From Muribaculaceae bacterium (GTDB lineage Bacteria > Bacteroidota > Bacteroidia > Bacteroidales > Muribaculaceae): a stretch of 17,933 nt of DNA. The notes under the pieces are model-generated. The model did no database searches and had not been told where the DNA came from. It worked only from the letters and a program-made list of their open reading frames with translations. The DNA lies in NCBI GenBank assembly GCA_029060585.1, contig JAIDTS010000508.1:1-17933 (forward strand). The letters run 5' to 3'. Below, in pieces: positions 16,011-17,933 of this stretch. Within the stretch, counting starts at the first letter, position 1. Every line of letters starts with the position of its first letter. The translations under genes and the position numbers were made by a program.

Positions 16011-17078
16011 TCATTTATCTCCATCGATATCAAAGAAATCCAGTTTCTCGACCCGTCCCTTGAGAAAGTTAGCATACTTCGGGAAAGATTCAACGAGAAT
16101 CCTCCGGCAATCCTCGAGAGAACCGTAATATTCAGCTCCTGCCGCCATGACATGTCCGCCACCACCGAAAAGCTCCTTACACATAAGATTGACTGGAAAA
16201 TCCATAACGCTCCTTGCGGAAACCTTCACGCAGTCGGTATCCTCGCGCAGGAAGAAGCTGAAAGTCACACCGCGTATTTCGGTAGGACGGTTTACAATTC
16301 CTTCGGTGTCGCCCTTCTCATAATGAAAACGTTCGCACTCTTCCCTGTCAATGCATATCACTGATCCGTGATATTCCGGGAAAACCTCGAGTTTCCTTGA
16401 CAAAGCATAAGCCTCGAGCATCATAGCACCATAGCTCTTTTCCATAAGTGCCAGACGCACGATTCGGTTTTTATCGCATCCCTTCTCAAGAAGACGCTGT
16501 AGGATCTCATAAATGTCCGGGCTCTTGCAGTTAACCGTAAAGTTCTTGGTATCCGTGACCATTCCGGCAAGCAGACAAGTAGCAGCATCTACATCCATTT
16601 CTGAATAGAGTCCAAGCTCCGCCATGATGCGGAATGAGAGTTCGCACGTGCTCGACATATCCGGAAATGAAAAAATAATATCAGCAAAAGGGGCAGGTTC
16701 GACATGATGGTCGATCAACACGGTCGGACACGAACATTCATCGAGAAGCCTCTGCATACGGTCAAGTCGCGACGGCTGGTTGAAATCACAGCAAATCACA
16801 AGCTCCGCTTCCCTGAAAAGTCTTTCGCAATACTCCTCATGGCGCGTAAAAACAGCCATCCGGTCAAAGCCGGGAAGGAAAGACAGCGAGCGTGGAGCAT
16901 TGTCAGGAACGACAACGGCTACAGACTTTCCAAGCCTCTCGAGAATATGCATCCACCCGAGAGTGCTTCCAATCGCATCTCCGTCTGGCCGGACATGGCA
17001 TGTCAGCACAATCTGACTGACACTGTCAAGAAGATTGTCGAATTTATCTACCTTTCTTGTATCTAATATCTTATCCAT
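16011..17078 (-). CDS. DHH/DHHA1 phosphoesterase, NrnA-like
   Basis: Cytoplasmic phosphoesterase of 355 aa in the DHH superfamily, subfamily with DHHA1. Motif I is CHVRPDGDAIGS at 27-38, a metal aspartate is in CCDFN (Asp98), the DHH motif is IDHH at 122-125 and the DHHA1 substrate motif is GGGGHVMAAGA at 305-315. NrnA-type enzymes degrade short oligoribonucleotides and pApA and dephosphorylate pAp; the same family also includes c-di-AMP-related hydrolases. There are no extra sensory or membrane domains, which argues against GdpP. It is the first gene of the leftmost-running cluster, with a promoter at 17177-17184 and a leader of about 90 bases. Confidence 0.88.
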   Translation of the reverse strand: MDKILDTRKVDKFDNLLDSVSQIVLTCHVRPDGDAIGSTLGWMHILERLGKSVAVVVPDNAPRSLSFLPGFDRMAVFTRHEEYCERLFREAELVICCDFNQPSRLDRMQRLLDECSCPTVLIDHHVEPAPFADIIFSFPDMSSTCELSFRIMAELGLYSEMDVDAATCLLAGMVTDTKNFTVNCKSPDIYEILQRLLEKGCDKNRIVRLALMEKSYGAMMLEAYALSRKLEVFPEYHGSVICIDREECERFHYEKGDTEGIVNRPTEIRGVTFSFFLREDTDCVKVSARSVMDFPVNLMCKELFGGGGHVMAAGAEYYGSLEDCRRILVESFPKYANFLKGRVEKLDFFDIDGDK

Positions 17079-17176
17079 TAATTATCAAATAATTAGTATC
17101 CGCGCAGCTATCAAAAGACAACTGTCGGAATGACAGGACCGACATGAAATCGCATCCTTAAATAGATTTCAAAAGG

Positions 17177-17184
17177 CAAAGATA
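17177..17184 (-). promoter_or_regulatory. Predicted -7 box for the DHH phosphoesterase operon
   Basis: Read on the minus strand this is TATCTTTG, an exact match to TAnnTTTG, about 100 bp before the ATG. A clear -33 TTTG is not seen at the expected distance. It faces away from the mazG box 22 bp to the right. The leader contains two competing short stems, TGTCGG/CCGACA (17123-17128 with 17139-17144) and CTGTC/GACAG (17122-17126 with 17132-17136). Confidence 0.5.
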
Positions 17185-17206
17185 GCAATTTTTACCGAAT
17201 TTTTAG

Positions 17207-17214
17207 TAATTTTG
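17207..17214 (+). promoter_or_regulatory. Predicted -7 box for mazG
   Basis: TAATTTTG matches TAnnTTTG exactly and is followed by CA, a common start context, about 52 bp before the mazG ATG. A good -33 TTTG is lacking. The surrounding A/T-rich stretch (17185-17206) would be shared by the -33 regions of both divergent promoters. Confidence 0.5.
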
Positions 17215-17265
17215 CACTATATTTCTTTATTCCAATACCGGATTTTTAAACTCTTAGCTAACAAC

Positions 17266-17933
17266 ATGCATTCTCGACAGGAAAAAATGGAGGCCTTCGG
17301 CAGACTGCTCGATGTGCTCGACACACTTAGGGAAAAATGTCCCTGGGACAGGAAGCAGACCAACGAGTCGCTGCGTCCCAATACCATTGAAGAAGTCTAT
17401 GAATTATGCGACGCCCTGATGGCAGACGACGTCGCCAACATAAGGAAAGAACTCGGCGACGTTCTCCTTCATGTGGCTTTCTACAGCAAGATAGCCGATG
17501 AAAAGGCTCAATTCGACATTGCCGATGTCTGCGACAGCCTCACAGACAAACTTATCTTCCGACACCCTCATATCTACGGAAACGTCAATGCCGACACACC
17601 CGATGCTGTCGCTGACAACTGGGAGCAGATAAAGCTTAAGGAGAAGGATGGCAACAAGACAGTATTATCAGGAGTTCCAGGAGCACTGCCGGCGCTTGTC
17701 AAGGCCTACCGCATCCAGGAAAAAGCCGCTCATGTCGGTTTCGACTGGGACGAACCCTCGCAAGTATGGGAAAAGGTGAAGGAGGAGACCTTGGAAGTAG
17801 AAGCAGAGATAAAGGCCGGTCGAAAGGAAGGAATCGAACAGGAATTCGGCGATTTATTCTTCTCGGTCGTAAACGCAGCCAGACTCTATGGAGTGGTGCC
17901 TGAAAATGCCCTTGAACTTACCAACCGCAAATT
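17266..17933 (+). CDS. mazG: Nucleoside triphosphate pyrophosphohydrolase MazG (3' end outside window)
   Basis: MazG hydrolyses NTPs and dNTPs to monophosphate and pyrophosphate, cleaning the nucleotide pool and affecting ppGpp levels in some bacteria. The window holds 222 codons plus two bases, still open; the family is about 260 aa, so roughly the last 40 residues are missing. The first MazG domain has CPWDRKQT at 25-32, EEVYELCDA at 42-50 and KELGDVLLHVAF at 61-72. The second has VKEETLEVEAE and EFGDLFFSVVNAARLYG, carrying the Mg-binding acidic residues. ATG 17266-17268 begins MHSRQEKMEAFGRLL; Met8 is an alternative. It is transcribed away from the rest of the window. Confidence 0.94.
   Translation, partial: MHSRQEKMEAFGRLLDVLDTLREKCPWDRKQTNESLRPNTIEEVYELCDALMADDVANIRKELGDVLLHVAFYSKIADEKAQFDIADVCDSLTDKLIFRHPHIYGNVNADTPDAVADNWEQIKLKEKDGNKTVLSGVPGALPALVKAYRIQEKAAHVGFDWDEPSQVWEKVKEETLEVEAEIKAGRKEGIEQEFGDLFFSVVNAARLYGVVPENALELTNRK

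Noticed and set aside
1..17933. A new defence, mobile or biosynthetic system
   Set aside because: All sixteen genes belong to known core families, apart from uncertain roles of the unnamed Bat protein and the DUF4827-like lipoprotein. I saw no integrase, transposase, CRISPR array, tRNA or rRNA gene.

Overview
The window looks like ordinary chromosomal core from a Bacteroidales bacterium, with a gut Muribaculaceae-type genome as my best guess. The evidence is a complete Bat (Bacteroides aerotolerance) operon, start codons without Shine-Dalgarno sequences, Bacteroidota-type -7 boxes (TAnnTTTG) upstream of the transcription units, a DUF4827-like lipoprotein between a DHH phosphoesterase and glmM, and moderate GC content. 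The genus assignment is inference. Fifteen of the sixteen genes lie on the minus strand; only mazG at the right edge is on the plus strand.

Layout in the direction of transcription (right to left). (1) 17079-17265 is a divergent promoter region between mazG (plus strand, cut by the window end) and an NrnA-like DHH phosphoesterase. (2) The DHH phosphoesterase, the DUF4827-like lipoprotein and glmM follow with about 50-bp spacers and probably form one transcript. (3) 13664-13933 is a gene-free stretch containing a 197-bp element with imperfect 22-bp terminal inverted repeats and a spacer rich in ATGCAT/TTCAT words. (4) sppA, lpxK, punA and thiL are closely spaced housekeeping genes for envelope proteolysis, lipid A phosphorylation, purine salvage and thiamine diphosphate synthesis. 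(5) A 162-bp gap with a good promoter precedes the Bat operon: moxR, a DUF58 gene, a BatD-related membrane gene, batA, batB, batC, batD and batE. Several of these genes overlap by ATGA or TAATG. (6) The last 111 bp of a second copy of the same element begins at base 1, just downstream of batE.

The Bat genes form a plausible envelope complex: a cytoplasmic MoxR AAA+ ATPase and DUF58 protein, two membrane-anchored von Willebrand A proteins (BatA, BatB) with MIDAS motifs, two proteins with large periplasmic domains and related cytoplasmic tails (the unnamed 343-aa protein and BatD), and two TPR proteins (BatC, BatE).

I found no mobile-element gene, CRISPR array, RNA gene, defence system or biosynthetic cluster. 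I did not find a convincing new multi-gene system. The most unusual items are the repeated palindromic element, the recurrent spacer words in front of several genes, the long Asp-Gln-Asn-Gln repeat in BatC, the homologous cytoplasmic tails of BatD and the unnamed Bat protein, and an Asn-to-Asp change at a base-recognition position of the purine nucleoside phosphorylase.
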